Positions 41,123 through 50,192 of a stretch of 64,000 nt of DNA are shown here, piece by piece. A program made the position numbers and the translations under genes. The stretch comes from Lachnospiraceae bacterium. GTDB taxonomy: Bacteria > Bacillota > Clostridia > Lachnospirales > Lachnospiraceae. The notes beneath the pieces were generated by a model. That model was not told the origin of the DNA, ran no database searches, and worked only from the letters and a program-made list of their open reading frames with translations. The stretch covers positions 1 through 64,000 of the forward strand of contig JAFUXG010000035.1 in assembly GCA_017470935.1 (NCBI GenBank). Reading direction: 5' to 3'. Position 1 is the first letter of the stretch; each line of letters begins with the position of its first letter.

Positions 41123-44101
41123 TCATTTTCTTCTCACACGTTCCAGCTTCTCAAGCATGGGCTCCGCAAGCAGCCACAGAAAAATAAATGTGGAGGCCGC
41201 GTGAATACAGTCAATAGGAAAACCCGGCACATAGCTTGCGATCAGCATTTCCCATGTAACATTTTCCTGATACATTAGAACTGAGGCAGGATTCATGATC
41301 CCGCCATATATGATAAGAACCGACAGAGCTCCGTATATACATATAACAAGTAACCGATTTTCGTTTTTCACATCAGGTTCTTCCTTGATCGTCTCCTTCG
41401 ATTCCCTGTCTTCCCAAGCTCTCTTTCTATTTTCTCTGTTAAAGATCATACCTGCCAGAAAACCCAGAAGTCCCATGGCAAACATCTGCCAGGGTGTCCA
41501 CGGTCCCTGGGAAAAGAAAATGTCCGACACAAGCATTGACAATGCTCCCACCACAAATCCCTGTATTCCTCCCAGCCCGATTCCTGATATTATGGTCAGC
41601 GCCGCCATTGGCTTCACCGCAGGAGTCATATAGAACATGGCTCTGGAAAGTGCTGTGATGGCACTCATGACCGCAATCGTCATTATCTCCTTAAGCTTCG
41701 GTCTGCTGCCCTCGAAGCCTATTAACATTGTACCAACAGCCTCTAATATAAGAAGCACCGATATAAAATAATACTTTCTCTGATGCAGCACTCCATAACC
41801 AATGTATATCGTAACCGGCATAACTACAAGAAACACTATAAATGGAAGCACGGCAGAAATATGCTTCTTAATATTTTCTTTTCTTCTATCTGCAATTCCC
41901 TTGGATTCTGCATATTCTTCTGCATGTTTTTGTAATAATGCTTCGGATATATCATGCTTACTTTCTTCTTCCTTTGCACCTGTCTTGTCGCCGTCTTCGT
42001 CATCTTCGCAGGTCTCTGTTTCCACTAATACTCCCTGCCCGTCCACTGCACCTGTCTTGTTGACACCTTCTCTTTCTTCGCAGGTCTCTGCTTTCCCTTC
42101 CGTTCCTTGCTCATCCACTTTACCAGTCATGCTGTCATCTTCGCAAATCCCGTTTTCCCCTGTAATTCCTTGCTTATTCCTTGTACCAGCTGTGTCGCCT
42201 GCTTCTTCTCCCTCGTAACCCTCATCTTCGCCACTGCCTTTATCTTTCTCGGCATCTGCATTTACACCAAACAGCGCAAGCACATCCTCCACAGTCAGGG
42301 CATCAAGCATACCCCTGCACATCCTTCTTACTGAAGTTGTGTAGAATGAGTTTTGCAGGAAAAATGTCCTTGTGTTATTAAGCGCAACAATATGGCCGTC
42401 AAAAAACATGCCACAATAGTCTGCATACTTAGCACAGAATTCTATGTCATGGCTCACCAGCAATATAGTCTTGCCCTTACCGGCAAGATCTGTAAGATAT
42501 GCACCAAGCTTCTCCTTAAATGCATAGTCCATTCCCTTTCCGGGCTCGTCCAAGAGAAAAATGTCATAATCCATCAACACCATTTTCGCCAGCGCAAGCT
42601 TCTCCATCTCACCACCCGACAGATCAAATGGGTGCCTATAAAGACAGTGTGAAAGACCAAAATACCGGATCACGTTATCCAGCCTATAATCTTCTATGTT
42701 TTCACCAGAACAATCAGCTCTGCCTTTGAGCTTCCTTATTTCTTCTGAGTATCTTCCCGGATTCAGCTCATCCCCCACTGTCTTTTCCGCAAACATAGCC
42801 TGTGGATTCTGTGGGAGAAGTCCTATGGTGCATTCATCAGTAATTTTCACTTTCCCAAGATATGGCTGTATATTGCCCATGATAACATGAAGCAGGGTGG
42901 ACTTGCCTGCTCCATTTCCTCCAAGAATTGCTGTAATACTTCCTCTAGGGACATCAATACTGCAGGCCTTTAAAACATCCTCCCCATCCTTATCATATCT
43001 GAACCATGCCTCATCTATCTTAACCACAGCATTCTTCTTATTCCCTCTGCTGTCAGGCTTTTCTGCTCTTTGCTTGCCATCACCATTGCTACTAAGCCTT
43101 TCCCTGCTTTGCTTACTGTCAGCCCTGTCACTAAAGCTTTCTTTGCTCCTCTTTTCATCGACCCTGCTGCTAAGATTTTCTATTCTTTGCTTACCATAAA
43201 CCTCATCGGCACCTTCTATGCCTTTTTTATTATTAAATCCGACACTATAACTTCCCCCATCATCATCGAACAATTCCGCTATAAAGCTTCTACCCTCATT
43301 TACCGACAATGGCATCCCACTGCCCGAGGTCTCCAGACTGCAATATATTCTTGCTGCTGCAGGCATAGAACGAAAAAGAGGAAGTCCTTTCTCATATAGG
43401 TATCTGCATATATCCCCGGGTGTACTCTCCTTAATAACCCGTCCCTTATCAAGCACAAGCACCTTATCCGCCATGGGAAGAATATCTTCCAAGCGGTGCT
43501 CACTAATAATAATCGTTGTTCCAAGCTCTTCATGGATCTTCCTTATCATGTGAAAGAATTCCATAGCAGAATTGGGATCAAGCTGGCTGGTGGGCTCATC
43601 AAGTACAAGAATTTGCGGCTCCATTATCATAACTGCGCATAGATTGACCAGCTGCTTCTGTCCTCCTGACAGCTCCGACAGCTTCTTGTGGTATACTGAT
43701 TCCAGCCCAAAAAAAGCCACCATTTCTGCAACCTTCTGCTGCATGTAGCTTTGCTCGCAACCCATGCTCTCAAGTCCAAAGGCAATCTCATGCCACACCT
43801 TGTCAGTCACCTGTGCTTCATCCACCTGCTGCCCTACAAATCCAACTGTAAATGAGAGCTCCTCCTCAGAAAGGTCCTCGACGCTTCTCCCATTAATATA
43901 TATACTGCTGTCAGCATTACGGCTTCCAACAGGTGTATGTGACGGCTTCAGATGTCTAAGCAGAGTTGTCTTTCCACATCCCGACTCTCCGATCACAAGC
44001 ATTATCTCACCCATCCCCACATCAAAGGATACATTCTTTAATGCCGGTGTCTTGTCACCACTATATGTAAATGTAAGCTTGTCAACTGATACTGCCTTCA
44101 T
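41123..44101 (-). CDS. ECF transporter EcfA-EcfA-S fusion (predicted B12 uptake)
   Basis: This 992-residue protein joins three parts normally encoded separately. Residues 1-240 are ABC ATPase 1: GESGCGKTTLLRHL, LSGGQKQLVNLCA, LVLDEPTSQLD and ISEH. Residues 345-600 are ABC ATPase 2: GGNGAGKSTLLHVI, LSGGEMEKLALAK, FLLDEPGKGMD and VSHD. Residues 600-730 are an acidic, low-complexity linker. Residues 735-990 hold six or more membrane helices forming an S (substrate-binding) component, with VKPMAALTIISGIGLGGIQG and a GPWTPWQMFAMGLLGF segment. EcfT is encoded directly upstream. Because the operon begins with a cobalamin riboswitch and includes two B12-binding-type secreted proteins, cobalamin or a cobinamide precursor is the likely cargo. 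This is inference from context. Confidence 0.85.
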   Translation of the reverse strand: MKAVSVDKLTFTYSGDKTPALKNVSFDVGMGEIMLVIGESGCGKTTLLRHLKPSHTPVGSRNADSSIYINGRSVEDLSEEELSFTVGFVGQQVDEAQVTDKVWHEIAFGLESMGCEQSYMQQKVAEMVAFFGLESVYHKKLSELSGGQKQLVNLCAVMIMEPQILVLDEPTSQLDPNSAMEFFHMIRKIHEELGTTIIISEHRLEDILPMADKVLVLDKGRVIKESTPGDICRYLYEKGLPLFRSMPAAARIYCSLETSGSGMPLSVNEGRSFIAELFDDDGGSYSVGFNNKKGIEGADEVYGKQRIENLSSRVDEKRSKESFSDRADSKQSRERLSSNGDGKQRAEKPDSRGNKKNAVVKIDEAWFRYDKDGEDVLKACSIDVPRGSITAILGGNGAGKSTLLHVIMGNIQPYLGKVKITDECTIGLLPQNPQAMFAEKTVGDELNPGRYSEEIRKLKGRADCSGENIEDYRLDNVIRYFGLSHCLYRHPFDLSGGEMEKLALAKMVLMDYDIFLLDEPGKGMDYAFKEKLGAYLTDLAGKGKTILLVSHDIEFCAKYADYCGMFFDGHIVALNNTRTFFLQNSFYTTSVRRMCRGMLDALTVEDVLALFGVNADAEKDKGSGEDEGYEGEEAGDTAGTRNKQGITGENGICEDDSMTGKVDEQGTEGKAETCEEREGVNKTGAVDGQGVLVETETCEDDEDGDKTGAKEEESKHDISEALLQKHAEEYAESKGIADRRKENIKKHISAVLPFIVFLVVMPVTIYIGYGVLHQRKYYFISVLLILEAVGTMLIGFEGSRPKLKEIMTIAVMSAITALSRAMFYMTPAVKPMAALTIISGIGLGGIQGFVVGALSMLVSDIFFSQGPWTPWQMFAMGLLGFLAGMIFNRENRKRAWEDRESKETIKEEPDVKNENRLLVICIYGALSVLIIYGGIMNPASVLMYQENVTWEMLIASYVPGFPIDCIHAASTFIFLWLLAEPMLEKLERVRRK

Positions 44102-44199
44102 ACGCTTCCCTAATTGCTTACCCTTCCTCTATGCTTACTTTTTATCTATATAATACATTCTTCTCGCCAAGCCTATAACACTCTGCCTGTATAATATCC

Positions 44200-45186
44200 T
44201 CAACCCGCAAGCTTCCGGCGCTTGAACTGAACATTTCTCAACAGCTCACCTGCCACCGGCTGTACGCAAAGCAGCGAATAAGCGATATACACACTTACTG
44301 AATAAGCCTCAATCCCTGCCCCATATGTCACAGGGTAATAGTACCATGACAGTGCTCCCCGCGCACTGCCTATTATCACATACCCTCCAACTAACAGAAT
44401 AAATGCAAGCATTCTTGCGTCTCTCTTTGTAAAACGGTAGATGGTAAACTGTGTTCTTCCCGGAAGACCATAGCCTCTTCCCCTCATGCTCTTTCCCATT
44501 TCCACAGAATCCTCAAGCATCCATGTCACCAGGATGGAGAGGGTTTTTATGTAGTTCCTAACAAACCCAATCCTGCGTATTATCAGGCTCTTTATATCAC
44601 ATCTTCCATTCACAGCATCTGAGGTCTTATGTATTCCACCTTTTCTCTTCTCTCCATTATTATCAACATCACTTACTTCATTTCTTCCCAGAGATAGAAT
44701 CCGCTGCTCCTGACCCCTGCACATTGTGATCTCCGCATAACGCCGCCTGACCTTTGGTATAAATCCCAGTATCATGGAAAGCAGCAAGCCCAGAACAGGA
44801 AATGTCCTTCCAAAAAGATACACAATTTTATCCGCAGTCAATATCTCACTTACGATACGGAACCACAGCAGTGTTGCCCCCAGCATAAATGCTGCCCCTA
44901 TCCCAAAGAATATCGATTCTAAGGTCAGCATATTTCCTCCCGGAAGCTCACACAGCTCTGTCACTCCCTGATGGCTGAAGGTAGGATTGATTAGTGCTGT
45001 CAGAAGCATTAGTATAAAAACACCAATAAAGCCCTTACATGCCCTTTTCGTTCCAAACATAATAATTGTATACGCTGCCCCACAGGTGATACTAATAAGC
45101 AGACAAACAGGGTGCAGAAATATCATACTGCACCCGATCACAAGACCAAAATATATAAGATTGATTATAGGATGATGCTGCTCCAT
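44200..45186 (-). CDS. ecfT: ECF transporter T component
   Basis: This 328-residue membrane protein of the CbiQ/EcfT family has four to six hydrophobic segments in residues 1-145 and 265-310. Two coupling motifs are visible: an RRRYAEITMCRGQEQR helix near 168-182 and SMRGRGYGLPGRTQF near 235-249, the A-R-G-type motifs that bind the two ATPases. The insert between them (about 185-215) is charged and longer than usual. It couples ATP hydrolysis to movement of the S component. The ATPases and S component are fused in the next gene (98-base gap). Confidence 0.88.
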   Translation of the reverse strand: MEQHHPIINLIYFGLVIGCSMIFLHPVCLLISITCGAAYTIIMFGTKRACKGFIGVFILMLLTALINPTFSHQGVTELCELPGGNMLTLESIFFGIGAAFMLGATLLWFRIVSEILTADKIVYLFGRTFPVLGLLLSMILGFIPKVRRRYAEITMCRGQEQRILSLGRNEVSDVDNNGEKRKGGIHKTSDAVNGRCDIKSLIIRRIGFVRNYIKTLSILVTWMLEDSVEMGKSMRGRGYGLPGRTQFTIYRFTKRDARMLAFILLVGGYVIIGSARGALSWYYYPVTYGAGIEAYSVSVYIAYSLLCVQPVAGELLRNVQFKRRKLAG

Positions 45187-45302
45187 ACCTCTTATCTCCC
45201 AGTTACACTATCCTTCGCAAACATGATCTATCGTCATATTTTCGCAAATTTACATAGTTTCTAACTATCTATCAGCCATCAGCATAATCTCCAGTCTTAC
45301 TC

Positions 45303-46460
45303 TCATTCACTGACATAGCCTCCCACATCCTTACCAAAGCTGCAGGTATACACCCATTTAATACTGTCACCGTCACTGACCTTATAGCCCGAGCAGCCCA
45401 CTCCGGGAAACGCGTCATTGACACTATACATCCATCCGGAAAGATTCCCCGCATCAAACTGATACAGATTACCTATTCCTTCAATATAGTACGTCTTATA
45501 AGCCGGTGTATAATTGTACTCGAGATGCACCTTATTATCCCTTGCTGCCTTCTGCAGCACATCAAAAACAGTGGAGCCCTTTTTAATTTTAACCTCGGTC
45601 AAATTCAGTATGATTCCATCCTCTGGAATAATCTTCCTGGTGGAATCGCTAAGTTTATCCATATAATTAAGCACACTGGCACAGGATATGTAAATGGTAC
45701 ATGTAATTATCTCCGCATTGTCATCTGTCTCGGAGGTCGATTCATTGCTATTGTTATCTTCGCTCTTGCTATCAGCTTTTCCACTGTTTGTATCATCATT
45801 TTTATTATCAGATTCCTTACTATTTTTATTAGTATCTATACTTTTATTATCAGCTGCTTTGCTGTTGTTTTCATCTTCATCTGCTGCATTCTTACTTTCA
45901 GTGCTTCCACCATTTGAACTGCTTGCGGAACTATTACTCTTCTTATTTTTCTCCGAATTATTATTTGAACTGCTGCTGCCAGCATTATTATCTGCCACAG
46001 CACTTTTTTTCTTCTTTGCCTTGTTGCTCTTATCAACTGCCTTGTTGGCATTCTTCTGGGCCTTCTTATTGATCTGAAGATTTCGTTTCTTATTCTTACT
46101 GCCCGATGAACTAAGCTTCTTGATCTTCATTACTATGCCGCTTAAGAAGCCTGTTTTTTTATCCTTCCCGGAATCCGAAAGCTTCTTAGAAGCTTCTGTT
46201 GTATTTCTGTTCCCTGCATTTTTTCCCACAGTCTTTTCGGTATCTTCCGAATTATCAGCAGCATCGCTTACATTTCCATCACTAACTTTATCAGCGTTTT
46301 TGCCTTCACTTCCATCACCGACAGTGTATGCGCTGTCATTTACATCATCAATTGAAAATCCCTGTAATCCCGGTGCATCACCGCCATACCAGAAGGAAAA
46401 TACAAGCACCCCCAGAATCAGAAATATTCCAATTAGTTTTTTCCATTTATTCTGATTCAT
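45303..46460 (-). CDS. DUF4430 (intrinsic-factor beta-domain-like) surface protein
   Basis: This 385-residue protein has an N-terminal hydrophobic anchor or signal (WKKLIGIFLILGVLVFSFWY). A 200-residue linker (about 35-245), very rich in Ser, Asn, Asp and Lys, follows. The C-terminal DUF4430 domain (about 250-385) has KKGSTVFDVLQKAARDN, LSGWMYSVNDAFPGVGCSGY, and DGDSIKWVYTCSFGKDVGG. DUF4430 is related to the beta-domain of mammalian intrinsic factor and transcobalamin, which closes over bound cobalamin. It is encoded just after the alpha-barrel protein of the same operon, so the two may form a split B12-capturing pair outside the membrane. The domain call is firm; the complex is inference. 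Confidence 0.85.
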   Translation of the reverse strand: MNQNKWKKLIGIFLILGVLVFSFWYGGDAPGLQGFSIDDVNDSAYTVGDGSEGKNADKVSDGNVSDAADNSEDTEKTVGKNAGNRNTTEASKKLSDSGKDKKTGFLSGIVMKIKKLSSSGSKNKKRNLQINKKAQKNANKAVDKSNKAKKKKSAVADNNAGSSSSNNNSEKNKKSNSSASSSNGGSTESKNAADEDENNSKAADNKSIDTNKNSKESDNKNDDTNSGKADSKSEDNNSNESTSETDDNAEIITCTIYISCASVLNYMDKLSDSTRKIIPEDGIILNLTEVKIKKGSTVFDVLQKAARDNKVHLEYNYTPAYKTYYIEGIGNLYQFDAGNLSGWMYSVNDAFPGVGCSGYKVSDGDSIKWVYTCSFGKDVGGYVSE

Positions 46461-46546
46461 GGGGATGCCTCCTTTTCTTTATGTCAGTTATCACCTTGGA
46501 TTGTATGTCACTTACTTATATAAAGACGAACATTCTTGTTATGACA

Positions 46547-48649
46547 TTACTTTTTCTTCTTATATGTGAACTTAACCTTCTTAGCGCCTGACTTCTTAAT
46601 AAGCTTGACCACCTTTTTATAGGTCTTCTTGTTCTTAGCATATATGGTGAACTTAGCATTCTTCTTAACATTCTTAAATGCATTCTTACCCACCTTGGTG
46701 AGCTTGTTACCATTTAGCTTAATATCCTTAAGCTTCTTGCAACCTGAAAATGCATTCTTATCAATGGTCTGAAGCTTATTCTTGGACAAGTCTATGGATG
46801 TAAGTGCCTTGTCGCCACTGAATGCCGATTCACCTATAACTGCTATATTAGTACCTCTAAAGCTGACAGTTTTGAGTTTTGCACAGTCCACAAATGCTTT
46901 TTTACCAATCTCCGTTATATTCTTCCCAATTGATACCTCAGTTACAACTTTATTATAATAAAATGCATTTTCCGCTATTTTTACAACTTTATATTCTTTG
47001 CCATTATTATAATCATCTTGAACTACATCAGGTATCAAAACCTTCGTCTCATATACAATCGGTTTATCAAATTCTGCTGTTCCTGCTTCGTAATCCAAAA
47101 CACTGCATCCAATATTAGCAAGCGGAGCCGGTCTGCCTATAGGTTCCGTCTTGCCTGTAGCAGGCACATCCTTCTGAGCTTCCAATATCTCACCACATAC
47201 GGAGCACTTCTTACCTGCTGTCTTACCTGCTGTCTCCTCTGTAGGAGCAACGGCTGGTATCTCTACAGGAGTGTGTCCCTTAGCAGCGATTTCTTTACCC
47301 TTCTCAATTACTTCTTTACAATCATCGCATACCTTATCACCGGTATATCCCTTTTCGGTACATGTAGCTTCTTTAGTATTCTTCAGTGATGTTTTCCCAA
47401 TATGATTATTGGAATTAATATTGCCATATTCTAATCCGCAGGCTATACATTCTGCTTTATTAACACATGTTGCCACTCCGCCGGAATGACCCAAGGCATC
47501 TTTTCCTTTAGTTTCCGTACCAGGCTTAATCTCTCCACATACTTTACATCTAACTGCCTTTGTTTCATCTCTTAAACAATTTGCAGCCCAATATGTAACA
47601 GAAATTTCATCTCCCCAATCGTGTCCGTCCTTGCATGAATATATATCAAAAATAAATCTTTGATTTTTTAAATATCTATCATATGCCACAAGTGCATAGC
47701 CTGCTTGAACAGTATCAAATTGAAGATCAAGCTCCCCTGTCCATGAACTGATTACGCCTCCTGTTTTGTCATCAATAAAACTGCACAAACCATCTATGAG
47801 ATTATTTCCATTCTTGATAAATCTGGTATCCTTTGTAGGATCAATTCCAACAGATACTAAAGCACATATCACCTGCGCTGTTGAACTAGCATTAGGATTA
47901 CCATATGACATCACACGTCCATTTTCATCAACACAATTCTTACTTATAGTTGTAAGAGTATTATCTATTATTGATTTAATCTCTTCATCATAATTATAAT
48001 AATACGATAATCCCTGAATAGCCTGGGAAGATGTATCCGGATCAGGGGTCCAAACCTTTGTGTTATAGTCAGGACCTCCCCAACATTTATGATCCTTATC
48101 ATAGTACTTTACAATGGAATCAATAAGTTTTTGTTTTGTTGTCTGTTTGTCACTTTCAATTGCTGTATTATTAAATACGGAATCATTTCTTAATCCAGTT
48201 CCCATCAAAATATATGCCATAGTAGGAACAGCATATATACCAAAATCAAGAGATGAAAAATCTGAAAGTTTTTCATATAAATTTACACCATTATAATTTT
48301 CCGGAGAAAAACCTAGAGCGTCAAGAGTTAATATTACTCTAGCCCATGCATTAGATTGCATTTCTGCAACTTTATCTTCGTTAGCAAGCTGAAGCTTCAA
48401 TGATTCATCATATTTTTGTTTTATTTCAGAATTAACCCCCTCACCTCTTGCCTGTTGTATCAATGCCCATTCGTTGCCATACACCGGCTCAACATTATCA
48501 TGCAGACATTTCGTAACTGCAGTTAATTTTGTTTGATAATCTGCATCCGCTGCCTTCACTGCCAACGCGCTTCCCGGGGAAATCACACTGATTACCATTG
48601 CGAGAATCAGTACCCAGGAAAAAACTAGTTTCTTTCTTGTTTGTGTCAT
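46547..48649 (-). CDS. Secreted intrinsic-factor-like alpha-barrel protein with LRR tail
   Basis: This 700-residue secreted protein has a signal peptide (residues 1-34, cleavage near AVKAADA). Residues 40-345 form a terpene-cyclase/prenyltransferase-like alpha/alpha barrel: PDPDTSSQAIQGLSYYYNYD, GNPNASSTAQVICALVSVGI then DPTKD, and TVQAGYALVAYDRYL. This fold is shared with the alpha-domain of intrinsic factor and transcobalamin. Residues 365-505 carry five or so Cys-rich ribbons (CKVCGE, CIACG, CTEKGYTG then CDDCKE, CSVCGE). Residues 515-690 are BspA-type LRRs ending in a very basic tail. Its start overlaps the upstream gene's stop by 4 bases. The cobalamin riboswitch upstream supports a B12-binding role, probably with the DUF4430 protein. 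Confidence 0.82.
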   Translation of the reverse strand: MTQTRKKLVFSWVLILAMVISVISPGSALAVKAADADYQTKLTAVTKCLHDNVEPVYGNEWALIQQARGEGVNSEIKQKYDESLKLQLANEDKVAEMQSNAWARVILTLDALGFSPENYNGVNLYEKLSDFSSLDFGIYAVPTMAYILMGTGLRNDSVFNNTAIESDKQTTKQKLIDSIVKYYDKDHKCWGGPDYNTKVWTPDPDTSSQAIQGLSYYYNYDEEIKSIIDNTLTTISKNCVDENGRVMSYGNPNASSTAQVICALVSVGIDPTKDTRFIKNGNNLIDGLCSFIDDKTGGVISSWTGELDLQFDTVQAGYALVAYDRYLKNQRFIFDIYSCKDGHDWGDEISVTYWAANCLRDETKAVRCKVCGEIKPGTETKGKDALGHSGGVATCVNKAECIACGLEYGNINSNNHIGKTSLKNTKEATCTEKGYTGDKVCDDCKEVIEKGKEIAAKGHTPVEIPAVAPTEETAGKTAGKKCSVCGEILEAQKDVPATGKTEPIGRPAPLANIGCSVLDYEAGTAEFDKPIVYETKVLIPDVVQDDYNNGKEYKVVKIAENAFYYNKVVTEVSIGKNITEIGKKAFVDCAKLKTVSFRGTNIAVIGESAFSGDKALTSIDLSKNKLQTIDKNAFSGCKKLKDIKLNGNKLTKVGKNAFKNVKKNAKFTIYAKNKKTYKKVVKLIKKSGAKKVKFTYKKKK

Positions 48650-48936
48650 TTTTCTTCCTTTCCTTTCTTCTCCGCCATACTTTGTTTTTTAATTATTTTT
48701 CGTTCAGCATTTCTTGCTCTCTTCTGTAAAATCCGTTTCTGTTCTCTTATCTGTTTCCTCGTGACAGGCTTTGGCTCCTTGACTCCCGCTGCCTCTAAGG
48801 CTCTCGGCCAGGGACCTAGGAAGGATTTGATCCGTGCCACCTCCTGCTCCGAAAAATCTGATTTCTTGGGCAGTCTTCCAAGCTCATAATTTTTTCTCTG
48901 AAGCATGCTTATACATTTCTCTTTAGTAAGCACCAT
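48646..48936 (-). CDS. Small protein with homing-endonuclease-associated (HNH) repeat
   Basis: This 96-residue basic protein starts at 48936 with AAGGAAGG upstream. Residues 8-53 match the homing-endonuclease-associated repeat: a helix, GRLPKKSDF, then IKSFLGPWPRALEAAGV. This module is usually a DNA-binding accessory of HNH or GIY-YIG enzymes and also occurs alone. The C-terminal 40 residues are almost entirely Lys, Arg, Glu and Gln. It is the first gene after the cobalamin riboswitch terminator and overlaps the next gene by ATGA, so it is translationally coupled and B12-controlled. Why a DNA-binding-type protein is in a B12 operon is unclear. Confidence 0.75.
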   Translation of the reverse strand: MVLTKEKCISMLQRKNYELGRLPKKSDFSEQEVARIKSFLGPWPRALEAAGVKEPKPVTRKQIREQKRILQKRARNAERKIIKKQSMAEKKGKEEK

Positions 48937-49076
48937 ACCAAAACCTTCCTTTTACCAAGCGCACTGCCAGTCCCTCATTCATAAGCAGCGTAAATGTATA
49001 TTACAAAAATCGATAATATTTAAAAAATACATTTGCCGCCACCTTTCCTCAAAAAGAAAAGACATATGCAATTAAA

Positions 49077-49119
49077 AAATGCCAACACATTGCAATCAAC
49101 AATTGCAATATTGGCATTT
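49077..49119 (-). terminator. Riboswitch expression-platform terminator
   Basis: On the minus strand AATGCCAA pairs with TTGGCATT with an inner TTGCAAT/ATTGCAA stem, then TTTTTTAA. It is located between the cobalamin aptamer and the first gene of the operon, so B12 binding probably favours termination. Confidence 0.88.
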
Positions 49120-49222
49120 AAGCTTCCCATGAATAATACGGCTCACGCAAAGAAAACATTCCGAATTCCTCGAAATGAACAATTCGCTTTTCCTTCACCC
49201 AAAAGCTAAAATGCCGGAATAT

Positions 49223-49460
49223 GCGGGTAATCTGGCTTAAAGGAAGCATCTGATCCTTAACACAGTAATGGCGGTTGCACCGGATTCACACCGGGTTTCC
49301 CCCTAATCTGTTTTATGAGAATACAGCCGAACACATTAACATATACTCTCCGGCAGCAGGCATTATTAATACAGCCAGTTCCCTTCTCACAAACAGAGCA
49401 ATATTCCTTTGAAATTACATGTCTTATTGTACCCACAGGCTCCCACATTGTCAACGCAAA
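49223..49460 (-). promoter_or_regulatory. Cobalamin riboswitch
   Basis: Read on the minus strand, the conserved core appears in order. GGGGAAACCCGGTG and GAATCCGGTGC are at 49302-49276, CCGCCATTACTGTG (the B12-box-type segment) is at 49274-49261, and AAGCCAGATTACCCGC is at 49238-49223. The 5' part extends to about 49460 and is less certain. The next feature downstream is a terminator and then the B12 uptake operon. Cobalamin binding would repress by premature termination. Confidence 0.9.
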
Positions 49461-49726
49461 AAGAAAGCTTTGCCATCATTTTTTACAATAACCTGCGAAA
49501 GCTTTTAACTGTTGCGGCTTATTTCATTGCATTAACAAGTTAGGGAGCGGACAACCTAAGTCATCCACTCCCTATGATTTGCTCAATTGCTCATGTCGCC
49601 TGACGGCTCCATGTGGTAACTCGCAAAGGTGTTGATTTTTGTGCAAGCACAAAATCAACATCCTTTGTTCATCTTGTCAAATACCTTGTTCAATCTTCAG
49701 CTTACTTGAATGTATTCCTCCGATTC
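49461..49726. other. Intergenic stretch with a long hairpin after AbrB-type gene
   Basis: An imperfect stem of about 20 bp (AAAGGTGTTGATTTTTGTGC at 49625-49644 with GCACAAAATCAACATCCTTT at 49647-49666) and a two-base loop lies 60 bases after the AbrB-type stop. It lacks a clear U-tract. A second weaker stem (TAGGGAG with CTCCCTA) lies near 49541-49574. The B12 operon promoter should be near 49470-49520. Confidence 0.5.
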
Positions 49727-49978
49727 TTACAAACCGGCAAGCTCTACGAGCTCTTTAATACTGTCTTTGCTTACCATCTTCCCATGGTACTCTATAAGAT
49801 CCTCCTTGCTACCTGTAAAAATATCACACGGAGCATATTTCTTGAGCATTATCGTGTCCCCTTCCACAAAGATCTCAACAGGGTCTTTGATATCCAGGTC
49901 CAAATTACGGCGCAACTCAATCGGTAAAGTAACGCGACCGAGATTATCTAGGTTTCGGACAATTCCCGTTGTCTTCAT
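49727..49978 (-). CDS. AbrB/MazE/SpoVT-type transition regulator
   Basis: This 83-residue protein starts at 49978, where GAAAGGAGGAG is well placed. The N-terminal swapped-hairpin DNA-binding domain reads TGIVRNLDNLGRVTLPIELR then RNLDL, the standard AbrB/SpoVT pattern, and continues VEIFVEGDTIMLKKY. The C-terminal 30 residues are helical. Proteins of this family control transition-state and sporulation genes. It is divergent from spmA with a 214-base gap, so it could regulate that promoter. Confidence 0.9.
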   Translation of the reverse strand: MKTTGIVRNLDNLGRVTLPIELRRNLDLDIKDPVEIFVEGDTIMLKKYAPCDIFTGSKEDLIEYHGKMVSKDSIKELVELAGL

Positions 49979-50192
49979 AGAATCTCCTCCTTTCGCATAC
50001 AGGTAAGTTACGCTTTTGTACAATTCTAAATGTAACATAAAAAAATCATAAAAACAACAAATAAATGCATTATTTTACAAAAAGTTCATCTTTACAAAAT
50101 TTGGATATTCCTTGATTTTAGGCATGTTTGCACATACTCATTCATAAAATATAGTAAGAATTACCAAGAAATAAATGAGGGAATATTCACTC

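Noticed and set aside
45694-46077. Plus-strand ORFs rich in Leu and Ser, for example opposite the DUF4430 gene
   Set aside because: They are antisense shadows of low-complexity Ser/Lys/Asn coding sequence and have no ribosome sites.
46547-48649. Terpene cyclase or prenyltransferase enzyme
   Set aside because: The signal peptide, lack of the catalytic aspartate-rich motif, and riboswitch/DUF4430 context favour the intrinsic-factor-like reading of the barrel.
49257-49454. 65-residue minus-strand ORF
   Set aside because: It lies entirely inside the cobalamin riboswitch; the conserved RNA motifs explain the sequence.
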